Source: Ichthyophis bannanicus (lineage: Eukaryota > Chordata > Amphibia > Gymnophiona > Ichthyophiidae). Taken from it: a stretch of 64,000 nucleotides of DNA. Made by a program: the position numbers and the translations under genes. Below the pieces are notes generated by a model. That model made no database searches. It had not been told where the DNA came from and saw nothing but the letters and a program-made list of their open reading frames with translations. The DNA lies in NCBI GenBank assembly GCA_033557465.1, contig CM066033.1, forward strand, positions 1,354,987,834 through 1,355,051,833. Reading direction: 5' to 3'. Shown one piece after another: positions 30,853 through 41,893 of the stretch; the first letter of the stretch is position 1; each line of letters opens with the position of its first letter.

Positions 30853-31348
30853 TCACTTACCCGCCGTCGGAACCCTTACCACCACCTTCCGACTACACTT
30901 TGTGGCTGCATGTCCGCCCCCGCAGAGGGAACAGGCATGTCTAAACTTACAGTCCAGGAAAGGACAGGAGGACTTGTTGAAACGCCAACACAGGTTTCCC
31001 CCTCCAGGCCCTCCCTTCGGCAGCCCAGTGGGTCCCCCTGGTACCCAAAAGGACCGAGGACCAGCAATTGGCACTTGCGACCCTGCCCGGGGCCCACTTC
31101 CCCCGCACCCCCAGACCCTTTCTTAGAGGACATTTGAGTAAGCCACAAATTGATATCCTTCGTCCCCCATGACAACTGAGCATTTTCTTCTATCATGTCC
31201 CGGAATTCCTCATCGTAATTTAACCATGCCCAGCCTTCATTCGCCTGAGATGCTGCCAATATAGCATCCGCGTATGCTAACAAAGCACCATACTGGCCTG
31301 GGACGTAATGCCCCCACACACTCGCTATCCTTAAAAACACCCTCATCC
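30853..31348 (-). pseudogene. Ngaro gag C-terminal part with zinc fingers
   Basis: 31330-31140: GHYVPGQYGALLAYADAILA, WLNYDEEFRDMIEENAQLSW and INLWLTQM, the Ngaro gag core. 31074-30853, in another frame, ends with LCWRFNKSSCPFLDCKFRH (CCCH-like finger) and CSLCGGGHAATKC, a C-x2-C-x4-H-x4-C knuckle. The fingers point to nucleic-acid binding. The left border is the L1 insertion, whose target duplication lies at 31333-31348. Confidence 0.8.
31333..31348 (+). repeat. Left target-site duplication of the L1
   Basis: AAAAACACCCTCATCC, 16 bases, repeated exactly at 38031-38046 after the poly-A. Confidence 0.95.
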
Positions 31349-31385
31349 GGGGGGCGCTCGTGAGCCCGCTGCAAGATGGCCGCAC
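31349..31385 (+). promoter_or_regulatory. L1 5' terminus with YY1-type site
   Basis: The element starts with a G-run and has CAAGATGGCCGC at 31372-31383, 24 bases in. Human L1 also starts with a G-run followed by CAAGATGGCCG, which binds YY1 and fixes the transcription start. The likeness is direct; binding here is inference. Confidence 0.6.
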
Positions 31386-32361
31386 TCAACTAGAGCTCCG
31401 TCCCCTCAACCCCTCTTTTTTCGCTAACACACGCTAACAGTAGCATTTCGCCCCCCTCCTGTACCTCTCCTGGACCAGCGCAAGCCAGCGATCCCCTGGG
31501 GGCCCTGTTCAGCGATCCACTTGCAGCCAAGGACCGACGAGTGTCTTGTCCCAGCGCGGCCTGCCGGACACTGTTTTCTTTTTTGCCTCCGGCCTCGCGC
31601 CTGATTGACCTTGCCGCCGGCTGCTGCTCCCGACACAGCTGAAAATCGCCGGGTGGACATCCGCGGGGCTGACAGACTGGGCCCTTCTTTCCCACTTGCG
31701 GATCAAGCAGCGGTCCGTGGCATAAAAGGAGGCACACACTCTTCAGCGTGTGGCGCTCGGTGTTAGTGCTGCAGACCTGCGGGAGAGAGCCGGGACCACG
31801 TGGAAACCACGCGGCGGCTGCCGCGGCAACTACTGGCACTCACCGGCCTTCCTCTCCAATACGGATCATCCAAAGGGGGGTGAGTTTGAATGTTGCTTCC
31901 TCCCCTGCACAGCTTTTGATCTGCGATCGCAGCTGGCCATCAGGTCTCCTTTTCCCTGCCGGCCCAGTGTGCAGCCAAGGCCTTCGCCCTCCTGAAACTA
32001 CTCTGGGTGCCCTGCACAAGTGGCCTCTTTGACATCTGGCCACTCATTGAAGCTACAGAATCCATCATTGCGGGCCCCTGCTGCTCAGCCTCCCACTGCC
32101 TTACATCGCTCTCTAGCTCTCATCAGTGTCAGGCTGTTCTTCTGGGGGGACGGAGGCAGTTTACCATTCCCTGTCCTACTGTCTCGCCAGGGCCCCCCGC
32201 TTTGCTGATATTGTTTGTCAGCCTCTCCTGACACTGTGAACTGGTGGACACTCGCCGGGCTGGTGGGACCTTGAACGCCATCACCTTATTGGTGCTCTCA
32301 CTGTTGCTGGCATTGACTCTACTTTTCTCCTGACACTGTGTGATCCCGGCGGCTCTGCGAG
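31386..32361 (+). promoter_or_regulatory. L1 5' untranslated region
   Basis: About 1 kb, GC-rich, without a conserved ORF. It should carry the internal Pol II promoter. Confidence 0.65.
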
Positions 32362-33345
32362 ATGGCTGCTAAAACCAAAACTTCTGAGACTCGGGAGGGG
32401 ATGCGCTCCTCCCAGAGACTGCAAAGTAAGTCCGGAGCCTCAAGCAGTCCACGCGGCCACTCTCCTCCAACGGGTTCTGACGATGAGACTGTAAGTGAAG
32501 AGGAACTGGACCCTCATAAGCCTCTCACCTCGGCTCAAATCAAACAAGAGTTCCGTAAGGGCTTCGCAGAGCTAGCCAACGAATTCCGCATGCTACGGGA
32601 AGAACTGATGAAAGATGTCGCAGACCTCCGGTCCGACGTTACAGAACTGGGAGCCCGAGTGGAGGACGTGGAGGCCAAGGTGGTTGACCATGATGGGACT
32701 CTGATGGACTTACAATGTGCTCTCGATAGACAGCGTGCGCAGGCCATGGAGCTGACCTATAAAATTGATGACATTGAAAACCGCTCCCGCCGCAACAATG
32801 TGCGTTTTCGTGGAATTCCAGAGGCGGAGGGGGGCGGGGAGGACCTGCCGTCTGTGCTTAAGCTGCTGATAGCGGAGTTGCTGTCGGCGGAGGAGCTTAC
32901 CACGCACGCTTCTGGAATGGAAATTGAGCGGGTTCACCGCGCCTTGGGAAAACCTCCTAACAACCAGCCACGAGATGTCATTGCAAGATTTCTCCGCTAT
33001 ACCGATGCTGAGCTTCTTATACGTCGAGGCCGGGAGAAGAAGATGGTCCGCTTCCAGGACGCGACAGTGTCCATTTATCAAGAACTCTCGGCGTTCACTT
33101 TGGCGCGTCGGAGAGAGATGAAACCAGTCACGGCGGTCCTGAACAACAAGGGGATTCGCTATTCTTGGTCCTTCCCATTTCGGATGAACTTCCTTCTGGG
33201 TAACAAAAAGATTTCTGCAAAGGACTACTCTGAGGCTTGGCGAGCTCTTCGCCAAGCGGGACTAGTTGATGATAATGCCCAGCCTCATCCGCCGCCTCCC
33301 AAGCCCCAACATTCCAAGTGGCACAGGGTAGGCAAGTCCACTTGA
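32362..33345 (+). CDS. L1 ORF1 protein (RNA-binding coiled-coil protein), open
   Basis: 327 residues from ATG at 32362 to TGA at 33343-33345. The N-terminus is Ser/Gly-rich and charged. Residues 60-135 look like a coiled coil (heptads through ELMKDVADLRSDVTELGARV). The RRM-like core starts at IDDIENRSRRNNVRFRGIPE (about 134-153), with IERVHRALG and RDVIARFL blocks, and a C-terminal domain has YQELSAFTLARRREMKPV and GIRYSWSFPF. This is the L1 ORF1p plan; it would form trimers that coat the element RNA and act as a nucleic-acid chaperone. No stop or shift is seen, so it may still be translatable. An element gene, not host. Confidence 0.9.
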   Translation: MAAKTKTSETREGMRSSQRLQSKSGASSSPRGHSPPTGSDDETVSEEELDPHKPLTSAQIKQEFRKGFAELANEFRMLREELMKDVADLRSDVTELGARVEDVEAKVVDHDGTLMDLQCALDRQRAQAMELTYKIDDIENRSRRNNVRFRGIPEAEGGGEDLPSVLKLLIAELLSAEELTTHASGMEIERVHRALGKPPNNQPRDVIARFLRYTDAELLIRRGREKKMVRFQDATVSIYQELSAFTLARRREMKPVTAVLNNKGIRYSWSFPFRMNFLLGNKKISAKDYSEAWRALRQAGLVDDNAQPHPPPPKPQHSKWHRVGKST

Positions 33346-33916
33346 CACTCTTGTGGATCTGCAGAGCTCCTCTCACTTATTTTTTTTATTTTTTTTTTTT
33401 AAGGAGCCTTGCCCAGTGGGTCCCTTGGATTTTCCTTTTCTGGGCAACTGGTGGTAGGGATCACCTTGGGGTTCCCACTCCATTATCCATGGGAGGCGAC
33501 GGTTGAACTGCAAATGTTTTATTGCTGTTACTGTTTTGATGGGGGGGCATGATGGGACTGATGGTCCGGGATGGGTGGGGAGCGATGGGGGGAATGTTTT
33601 TCTATATTTAGGTTGAGCTTTCTCTTTTGGGGGATTTTGGGGGGTACGGGGTTTGTGGTCAATTTACCGTGTCCTGTATTAACTTAGACAGGCAGGTGGT
33701 ATTGACGGGAAGGGGGGGGGAGATGGGTGGGAGGGGGGGCTTTTCAACATGGATCTGGGGGGTAATCTCGGGCAGGGGTGGAGGGTCTATGGCTTTTGTT
33801 CTTAGCGGGTGGATTGGGTGGGCTTGGCTAACTAATTTCCTGGACTCGTCTGGGCGAGCCCCCCTTGGGACCTTTCGGGTGTCTAGCGGTGGTGCGGGGC
33901 TAGGTCGTATTTCTTA
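33346..33916 (+). other. L1 inter-ORF spacer, G-rich
   Basis: 571 bases with repeated G-runs (33541-33547, 33711-33720) and no conserved ORF. It leads to the ORF2 ATG at 33917. Such a long spacer is unlike human L1 (63 bases) but common in Tx1-like elements. Confidence 0.6.
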
Positions 33917-36900
33917 ATGGTGCGCTTTGTCTCTTTTAATGTTAAGGGTCTTAACTCCCCACGGAAGCGGTCCCTGCTGTTCTCAGAATTGCGCACTTTA
34001 CAAGGGGACATTGTTTATCTGCAGGAAACCCACCTTCAGAACTCCAAGCAGGGGTGGCTAAGGCGTTCCCCATATAATGAAGTGCGAGTGGCCTCCGATT
34101 CGCAGGGCCGGAAGAAGCGGGGAGTGGCTCTGCTCTTCCATCAGAGCCTCTCCTTGCAGATCGATGAGATAAAGCGAGACACCCTGGGGAGGTGGCTTTT
34201 CTTGAATGTTCGCTTAGACGGATGCTTGCTAACCTTAGCCAATATCTATGCCCCAAACACGAATCAGGGGCCCTTTTTTACACGCTTGAAAGCCCTACTG
34301 GCGGATTTTGCAAAAGGCCCTATTGTTTTGGGTGGGGACTGTAATACGCCTCTGGTACCCCATTTGGATTCCACGGGTCGTGCTGGGGGGGCAGTGGGGG
34401 GATCGGCCAGAGCCCTTCAACGCTTAATGTCCGACTTAGGCCTGCGGGATGTATGGAGAGATGCCCATGCGGGAGAGAGAGGTTATACTTACTACTCCCC
34501 GGTCCATCAGGTCCATACTCGCATTGATTATTTTCTACTGGACCAGCGCCTGATGGACGGGAGAGTACAGGCTGGACTCGGAGCGCTAACCTGGTCAGAC
34601 CACGCCCCGTGCTGGCTTTCCCTCCCGGACGGCATGGGTAGTGAGTCTCGCCCTCTCTGGCGTTTAGACGTGAGGTTCCTACGGCGGCAGGGTGCTCTAC
34701 AGGACCATGCCCACTTTATTCAGGAATTCTTTGAACTTAATGATACGGGGGAGGTTCCCCTTCCCACGGTGTGGGATGCTTATAAGGCTACAGCCCGCGG
34801 TCAACTTCTGGCTGAGGCAACTCGCACACGCAGACTTTGGTCGCGTGAAACATGACCATCTGGTGCGGGAATCCGCTCGCCTAGGCTTGGAGCACGCTCG
34901 AACCGGGTCGCGGCAGGTCCTACGTCAGTGGCGGACAGTCCGAGCGAATTTAGATGCATGTATGCAGAGAGAACTAGATAATAAGCGCCGGAAACTAAGG
35001 CAAACTTTCTACGAACATGGGAACAAAACTGGCCGCCTTTTGGCTTTGCGCTTGCGTCAACAACAATCCTCGAGAGTGGTCCGTGAATTACGTGATGCAG
35101 GAGGACAGAGGAGGGTCCTCTCCCGGGAGATTCGTGAGCTTTTTGCCGATTACTTGGAGCGGCTCTACAAAGCTGAGCCCTCTGGTAGGGACCACTTGAA
35201 GGATTATCTTCAGGGGACCGCCCTACCGCGTCTGTCTGATTCTGACCGGGCTCAGTTGGACTCAGAATTTACGATTGATGAGGTGGAAAATGCAATCCGG
35301 CATTTGAAAACTGGCAGCGCGCCGGGTAGTGATGGATTTCCGGCGGAATACTATAAAAAGTTCCGAACGCACCTGGCACCATCCCTGACCTGTCTGTTTA
35401 ATGAGGTCTTGGGGGCAGCCTCCCTTCCACCGTCCCAGCGTGAGGCATTGGTCGTGATGATACCCAAGCCCGGCAAACCCCTGCATGATGCGGCGTCGTA
35501 CCGCCCCATCTCCTTGTTAAACGTCGACGTAAAAATTTATGCTTCGGTGCTGGCTGCACGTTTGAATCGGGTTCTTCCGGGCTTGGTTCATCCTGACCAG
35601 GTTGGCTTTGTGCCGGGTCGTCAGGCCGCGGACAACATCCGGCGTATGTTACAAGTTATTCATGTGGCCCAGCGGGACCCGCAACCAACGTTGCTAGTGG
35701 GCATTGACGCTGAAAAAGCCTTCGACCGGGTGGATTGGGAATATTTATGGTGTGTTCTGGAGCTAATGGGCTTTGGCCCTAACTATATTGGCTGGGTTCG
35801 TAGCCTCTACCAGCAGCCCCGGGCGTGCGTTCGGATTAATGGGGGACACTCGCGGCATTTCTTTTTGGAGAGAGGTACACGTCAGGGTTGCCCTCTGTCC
35901 CCCCTGCTTTTCGCCTTAGCGATGGAACCCCTGGCCCAGAGCTTTCGAGATCACCCGGGATTGCGAGGGGTCCGCATTGGTTCCGCGGAATACCGGATCG
36001 CGCTCTTTGCGGATGACATCATTTTATCCTTGGTGAATCCGTCTGCTTCTCTCCCCATCGCGATGCAGCTGTTCGCGGATTTCTCTCGGGTCTCCGGCTT
36101 TAAAATCAATTATGCTAAATCGGAGATCTTGAATGTTGGGGTCCCTGGGGCGGTTTGTGCGGAGCTTCGAGAGGCTTACCCTCTTCGCTGGGTGCCTGGC
36201 ACTCTACGATATTTAGGGGTGAATTTGACTGTGGAACGGGCGGATCTTTTCAAAGCTAACTATGATCCCTTGCTTCGTCAGGTCCGGCGGGACTTGGAGG
36301 TCTGGAACGGCCTACTCCTCTCCTGGTTTGGACGTATAGCTGTTGTCAAGATGGTGGTTGTCCCACGTTTCCTTTACTTCTTTCAGGTTCTCCCGATCCC
36401 TATCCCGCGAGCTACTCTGGCGGCCTGGCAAAAGTTACTCATGAAGTTTGTGTGGCACTATCGTCGCCCGCGCCTAGCACGGCAGGTTCTCTTTGCCCGT
36501 ACGCGTACCGGCGGTATGGGAATGCCCAATTTATCTTGGTACTATGCGGCAGCGCAGTGTCGGGCGGGGGTGGAATGGATGATTGCCGATAGCACTAAGC
36601 GATGGGTGCAGATGGAAATGAGTCTGGTGGGGGGAGCGGGGTTGGGGGACTGGCTGTGGCTTGGACCACGACTCCGCCGTGGCAAGTGCACTAGTAACCC
36701 TTACGTTTCTCATACCCTCCGTTGCTGGGATCAACATTTTCGATCACGTGATGTGGACATATCCCCTTTAGCCCCTATAGTTGATAACACCTCCTTCCCA
36801 CCGGGTTTAAGTGATGTAGCTTTTCGGCAATGGGGACACCTTGGTCTCAGCCGGGTCGGTCAATTTTTTGCAGATGGTCGGTTGCAACCCTTTCATGCCC

Positions 36901-37672
36901 TACAGGCCGAATTTGATCTTCCGGCGGGGCATCTCTACCAATACCTGCAGGTGACGCATTGGGTCAATTCTAGGTCCGTTCGACCCCACGTTGCTCGAAA
37001 CCTGACAGACCTGGAGCGCTACTGTGAGGGGTGTACTACTACTAGGGGTCTTGTGGCGACCCTATATGCCCATTTGCAGGGGGCCCAGAAGTGCCCCACA
37101 CGGCATAGGGTGCTCTGGAGCTCTGACCTGGGTCTCTCCTATACTGATCAGCAGTGGGAGACAGTGGAAAAGCGCCTGTGGCAGAGCTCGGTTGCGACTA
37201 ATGCCCGAGAAACGAACTATAAATTGCTGTATCGTTGGTATATGACTCCAACGCGGATCGCTCGTATGTATCCCGGGGCTGGGGACCTCTGTTGGCGTAA
37301 CTGTGGGCAGCGGGGTACCCTGGGACACATTTGGTGGGCGTGCCCCCGCATTCGCTCTTTTTGGAAAGGTGTACAGTTCCGGCTGCAGATGCTTTTGGGA
37401 CTGAGTATCCCTGGGATCCGGGGATTTTCCTTTTTGGGGCCCATGTGCCGGGCGGCCGGGCTCTGCAACTTGCCTTACTCCGGCACGGCTTGAATGCGGC
37501 TCGGCTATCCCTGGCAGCGGCCTGGAAGCAAGCTTTGGCCCCCTCTTTCCAGGTCTGGCTGGAACGCATGTGGGATACATACTCTATGGAACGAGGGGTA
37601 GCGGTTGGCAGAATGCGCCTGGCTCGTTTTGAATTGGTATGGGCGCCCTTTGTGTCGCGTTATGGTGCGTGA
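33917..37672 (+). pseudogene. L1 ORF2: endonuclease and reverse transcriptase, two frameshifts
   Basis: The endonuclease (33917 to about 34650) is intact in motif: FVSFNVKGLNSPRKRSLLF, VYLQETHLQ, VLGGDCNTPL, TRIDYFLLDQ and SDHAPCWLSL (catalytic Asn, Glu, Asp and His visible). A shift near 34.8 kb moves to the next frame, which runs to 37493. RT blocks there: SAPGSDGFPAEYYKKF, LVVMIPKPGKP, YRPISLLNVDVKIYASVLA, LVGIDAEKAFDRVDW, GTRQGCPLSPLLFALAMEPL, ALFADDIILS and FKINYAKSEIL. The C-terminal Cys motif C-x3-C-x7-H-x4-C reads CWRNCGQRGTLGHIWWAC. A second shift near 37.43 kb leads to the final part ending at 37672. Catalytic residues are all kept; only the shifts kill it. Confidence 0.9.
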
Positions 37673-38030
37673 TAGTCCAGGATAAACGGGGATACTACAC
37701 CGACCTCTTCGGCGGTTGGCCCCTTCTCTGTGTTCTCACGCTCACCTCTGTCCCGAGCTCTGACCTCCACAAGTCATAGATGGGGGGGTTGGGAGGTGGG
37801 GGTGGGGGGTCCCGGGTTCGGGATGACATGGGGGGGGGGTAGGGAGGTTGTGGGGGGGGGGGGTCCAGGTTTCTTCATTATAAACGTATAAAAATGAAGA
37901 CATATTGTAGGTTGCTGTTGTGACCTGATGTTGTACTGTTACTGTTGCATCCTTCTTTTTTGAGGATCCTGGCAGTTACTGTATTTTTGTATTCTTTGGA
38001 AGTCTTTCAATAAAAAAAAAAAAAAAAAAA
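37673..38030 (+). other. L1 3' untranslated region with G-rich tract and poly-A
   Basis: 37780-37864 holds many G-runs (for example GGGGGGTTGGGAGGTGGGGG) on the sense strand, able to form G-quadruplexes. AATAAA is at 38009-38014 and is followed by the poly-A. Mammalian L1 3' regions also have a G-rich polypurine tract. Confidence 0.75.
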
Positions 38031-38046
38031 AAAAACACCCTCATCC
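38031..38046 (+). repeat. Right target-site duplication of the L1
   Basis: AAAAACACCCTCATCC, identical to 31333-31348. Its first A's merge with the poly-A. Confidence 0.95.
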
Positions 38047-38723
38047 AATTAAGGGTATTGTGGGGAAACCTTCTGCACCCTGCCTGCTTTTTCGTCCTCT
38101 TTACGCTTCTTTCTGCTCTCTCCAGAACGTTTCCTCCCCTCCAAAAGGCAAAATATATCAATATACTTGCGCTTTCTAATCCGGTGCCTCAACTTCCGCA
38201 GTACCCCTTCCCAAAGCTCCGCACAACCGACCACAGTAGGTGCGGTTCTCTCCCCCTTTTCGACTGTCGCTGCTGCAGAGCCTATGGAAGAAGCCCCAGA
38301 TGAAGTTGACGTTGACGACGAAGACGAATCACGCCGACAACGCCCGTGCCTATGCTTCGCCTTGCCCTTACGGCTAGCTGTGACCCCGGCCCCCGAAGGA
38401 GGAACCCCCCCATCCCGGGCATCTTTGCCCCCTGCATACTCACCAGCTTCTGAATTAAACGATGCCTGCTCGCTCGTGGTCTGTGATCTGTCAACGGGAG
38501 TGGACTGCACCGGCGCCTGTACCGTCGAAGCTGCTCCGCTGGCCCGGCTGGGGTCAGACATACTGGCCCTAGCACCGGCGCTTCCCTGGTCCTGCACAGA
38601 AAGAGAAGGAGAAACACCAGCAGCAGTGACCCCAGATGCACTAATCACCCTACCCTCTCCACCTCCCCAGTTCCCTGTTGAAGAGCCCAGACCCCCAGCC
38701 TCCCATCCGTCCACGCCCTGCAC
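38047..38723 (-). pseudogene. Ngaro gag N-terminal part
   Basis: 224 residues in the frame 38723-38049: Gly/Ser/Ala-rich start, Ser-run (SSSSSTSTSSG), and a basic C-terminal part LRHRIRKRKYIDIFCLLEGR. A shift near 38075 then gives FPHNTLNWMRVF, which joins directly to the gag core after the L1 (RIASVWGHYVPGQYG at 31330). Low-complexity N-termini are usual for Ngaro gag. Confidence 0.72.
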
Positions 38724-40185
38724 AAGTGAAGTCCTGTCACCACTAAACGCTGCTCCCGGCCATTCTCCCTACCCGTAACCCCATGACCCCGCTCCGCCAT
38801 ACTGTCCCGCCCCAAAAGCCCAATGCCCAGGGACACCAGTAAAAATTGGATTCTGAAAATGTCTGCCATGACGACACGGGGTGTAGCCCCCAGGAAAGGG
38901 CATTGGAAACCAAACCCTTGATGCATCATACCCCTCCATCTCCGCGCTATGCCCTGCCGCCACTTCAAACGAATCCCCAGTCCTCCCCCTTCATATTCCG
39001 AGACCTGTGCCCCCAGCATCTGCCCAGCACTATCCATCCTTTCATGCCCCGACCCGCCTGCACACACCTCCCCCCGTTGGACCGGACCCCCCTCCTCCAC
39101 TCCCATAGCCTCCACGGAGGAACCCCACGCCCCACCCAATGACCTTAAACCCCGCCCGGCCCTCCCACTCCGTGACCTCCGCACTCCCCCACCACGGCCC
39201 CTTACCACGCCCGAACCCCTGACCTTCAATGCCTCGGAGGAAGCTACATCCAAGCATCCCTGCAGCACTGCACCCAGCCAGTGACTCCTTTTTCCCCCAG
39301 GCAGTGACCCAGAGCCCCCCCCCCCCATGCCGACTCCCTGCCCTCTGCCCCTTCGGAGTCCTCACCATGTTCCTAACACCGACCTTCTTACTCCTTAAAA
39401 TACTAGATTTCCAACTCCCCACTTCCCCAAAGCAATGTAAATCTAGGCAGTTTATAATCAGGCACTGTGTATATAGGAGCTCACAGTCTTCATGTGTACC
39501 TGAGGCAACAGAGATTAAGTGCTTGCCCATGGTCACAATGAGTACGTGAAGACCCCCAGCCCCTCTGTCCATCAGTTGCAGTCCCTGCAAGAATTGAACC
39601 CCTGGCCTTACACTTGGGTAACTTGCCCCCAACCACTATGCCACTCCTCCCTTTACTCAATCCCCTGCCACCAAAAATCTTGGCCGGGACTCTCTCCCCC
39701 TGTAAATTGCAGCCTCGGCGCCAAAATGCCCGCAGGACTGACCAGCTCCCCACTCCACAACCAGCTCCCCACCCCCACCTCCCCCCCCCCCCCTTACACA
39801 CTTTTTAAAAAAAAATTTATTCACCCCCTCAACCAGCCGACCACTGACTACCTGCCGTCACAAAATCCCCCTCTCTTCTCACTAACGTTTGTGCCCCGCA
39901 GCCACCAACACCCCACCCTTTCCATATTGACCTTAACGGCAAGAAGAGACCCCATCACACGCCTTGCCAGCGCCCAGGGCAGCAGGAGGAAGGAAGACCA
40001 CGCTTCAACAGTCTCCTTCCCGCTCTGCTGGCCCCGCCCCCTGACCCTCACCGCCAATAGAATCGCCCCACGCAGCTGACGTGGGGCGATTTGAACATCG
40101 CCTCGACACTCACCTGACCCCCTGACCCCGAGCAAGTCGCCAAGCAGTGATCCGGGCCCCGGGAACCCGGTTACTGCCGGACTCG
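38724..40185 (-). other. Ngaro 5' region and gag leader
   Basis: GC-rich, with a SINE at 39430-39657. Minus-strand reading from 40185 begins ATACGAGTCCGGCAGTAACC and includes GTCAGGGGGTCAGG and a GACGTGGGGCGATT palindromic pair (40050-40090). It should include the element's 5' terminal repeat, which I could not match to the 3' end near 26880. Confidence 0.5.
39430..39657 (-). mobile_element. CORE-SINE, minus strand, diverged (SINE-4)
   Basis: Minus-strand reading: box A-like TGGCATAGTGG, box B GGTTCAATTCTTG, CORE block ATGGGCAAGCACTTAATC. More diverged than SINE-1 to SINE-3. Confidence 0.68.
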
Positions 40186-40732
40186 TATATTTTTGATGAA
40201 AAATACTCTTGTGCGCGAACCAAAACGGAAGCAGTCATCTGTAATGTTTTCAAACCTGACTATTGATTCCCTCAAGAGAAATCTTTCTGAGACAAGATTT
40301 TTAACAGTTTTTTGTGTTTGCTCAAACCATGGAAGCATTAAAGTATGCCCTATTTCAGTAAAGTGCTTTCTTCCTGAGAAAGGGGTTCAGATAAAAGTTC
40401 TTGATGTCCATGAAGTTAAAGGCAAAACCTCAGACATTCTTTCCAAGTGCATTATTGATACAGTTGAGTCCAATGGGTTAAGATCCAAAGTTTTGGCATT
40501 GTGTGCTGACAATTTCAATTGCCATTTGGGTGAGGCTGCTAGGAGGGATAGTAACAACACTTTTTACAAGCTGCAAAAAGATTTAGGAAATAATTTGATT
40601 GGTGCAAACTGTGCAGCTCACAATTGTATCAGTACTGCTGCCAAATGCTTACCATTTGACATTGAAGTTGTTGTTGACAAGATATTCAGACATTTTCATA
40701 TTGATATGTGAGAACTGAAGAACTTAGAGAGG

Positions 40733-41012
40733 GAGAAGTGGCTCAGTTGTTGGGACAGGTTACCTCAGGCTGGAAGGCCGGGGGTTCAATTCCCACATGG
40801 GGACAAGCAACCTCAGGCCGGAGGGACTGGGGTCTCTAGTACCATGGCCACTCCTTGTGGCCTTGGGCAAGCCACTTAATCCTCCATTGCCTCAGGTGCA
40901 CTTAGATTGTGAGCCCTTCAGGGACAAGGGAATAAAAAGTACCTGTTAGTATACATGTAAACTGCACTGATTCTAAAGTGCGCGTTAAAAAAAAAAAGAA
41001 AGAAAAAAAAAT
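40733..41012 (+). mobile_element. CORE-SINE inside the hAT gene (SINE-5)
   Basis: Box A-like TGGCTCAGTTG, box B GGTTCAATTCCC, CORE block CTTGGGCAAGCCACTTAATCC, a short L2-like tail (ATGTAAACTGCACTGATTC) and an A-rich end. It splits the transposase between TEEL and CDFVES. Confidence 0.82.
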
Positions 41013-41893
41013 GTGTGACTTTGTTGAGAGTGAGTATCATAAACTCCTCTGATACAGTAACACTAGATGGCTGACTTTACTACCAGCCATAGAGAGGTTA
41101 ATTTAAATTGTTCCAATCAATGAAATCATATTTTCTGAGCCAGGAAAAATGCCCATTATCATCAAAAACGTTTTTGAGAATGAATCAGCAGAGGTTTGAC
41201 TGTACTTTCTGCACAGTCAGGCAGTGATTTTCCAAAATGCCACTTTAAAAATTGAGTCTCAAAAAAAATCTCAATGATAGAGGTGGCTGAAGTAATCAGT
41301 GGCCTTAGAAACAAGTTAGTAACTAGGAAGAATGAAGTGTTTTTGCCTCTGACAATTCAGAAAGAAGATAAAAGATTTTGAAGAAGAGGGGCAGCATTGA
41401 TGAAGCAGATTTCAAGCAATCTGTGTCATCTTTCTACACCACTTGCAGGAGATTGGGAAGCAAACCAGAGTGGTGTGAGCCAGATTCAAAAACAACCAGA
41501 GTGGTGTGAGCTAGAGTCATCTTTAGAATACGTTTTGTCGGCAAGACCCGGTGTAGAATCAGTAATAAATGATACTGAACAGCTTGATAAGTTCTCTTGT
41601 CTTAAGTCATTTGTTTCTGAAGAAGTTCAAGAATGGAAAAAAACAGACACCATGGTTGACGAAAAATGGAAGGTGGTGTTTGGACATCTGAAAAGTAATG
41701 AGGTACATATAAAAATTTATGCAAATTGGTTGAATTTTTTTTGTTTGCCAGGTTCCAATGCTCCAACTGAAAGGTGCTTTTCAATCATGAACAAAGTGTA
41801 GTCTACAGAAAAAAAACAACTGCATGTAGACTTTCAAATGTCTAATGATTGTAAAGTACAATGTTGAGTTGAATTGCCCAGAATTTTTCAATT

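Larger units (their letters stand above)
31349..38030 (+). mobile_element. Full-length L1/Tx1-clade LINE
   Basis: About 6.7 kb: G-run start with a YY1-type site, 1-kb 5' untranslated region, ORF1 (32362-33345), spacer, ORF2 (33917-37672), G-rich 3' region, AATAAA at 38009 and a poly-A of about 20 or more bases. The perfect 16-base target duplication defines both ends and shows target-primed insertion. It splits the Ngaro gag gene. It is the youngest layer in this nest. ORF2 carries two frameshifts. Confidence 0.95.
26876..40185 (-). mobile_element. Ngaro (DIRS-order) retrotransposon, minus strand, split by an L1
   Basis: Minus-strand order is 5' region (40185-38724), gag (38723-38047 and 31348-30853), RT (30798-29990), RNase H (30046-29239), tyrosine recombinase (28950-28115) and SGNH hydrolase (28090-27358). 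This is the Ngaro plan. The 6.7-kb L1 (31349-38030) and two SINEs interrupt it. It is inserted into a hAT transposase gene with no target duplication, as expected for recombinase integration. It is far more GC-rich than the flanks. Direct repeats typical of Ngaro ends were not resolved. Confidence 0.85.

Noticed and set aside
36531..37580. Minus-strand ORFs of 68-172 residues opposite L1 ORF2
   Set aside because: Shadows of the conserved ORF2 frame on the other strand, with no motif.
32362..37672. Long ORFs that look like host genes
   Set aside because: They match L1 ORF1 and ORF2 and lie between exact 16-base duplications with a poly-A tail.
37976..38046. Poly-A followed by ACACCC as a processed host pseudogene end
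   Set aside because: The upstream sequence is L1 ORF2 and the duplication matches the L1 5' end.
38167..38778. 203-residue plus-strand ORF
   Set aside because: It is antisense to the Ngaro gag in a GC-rich stretch and shows only low-complexity composition.
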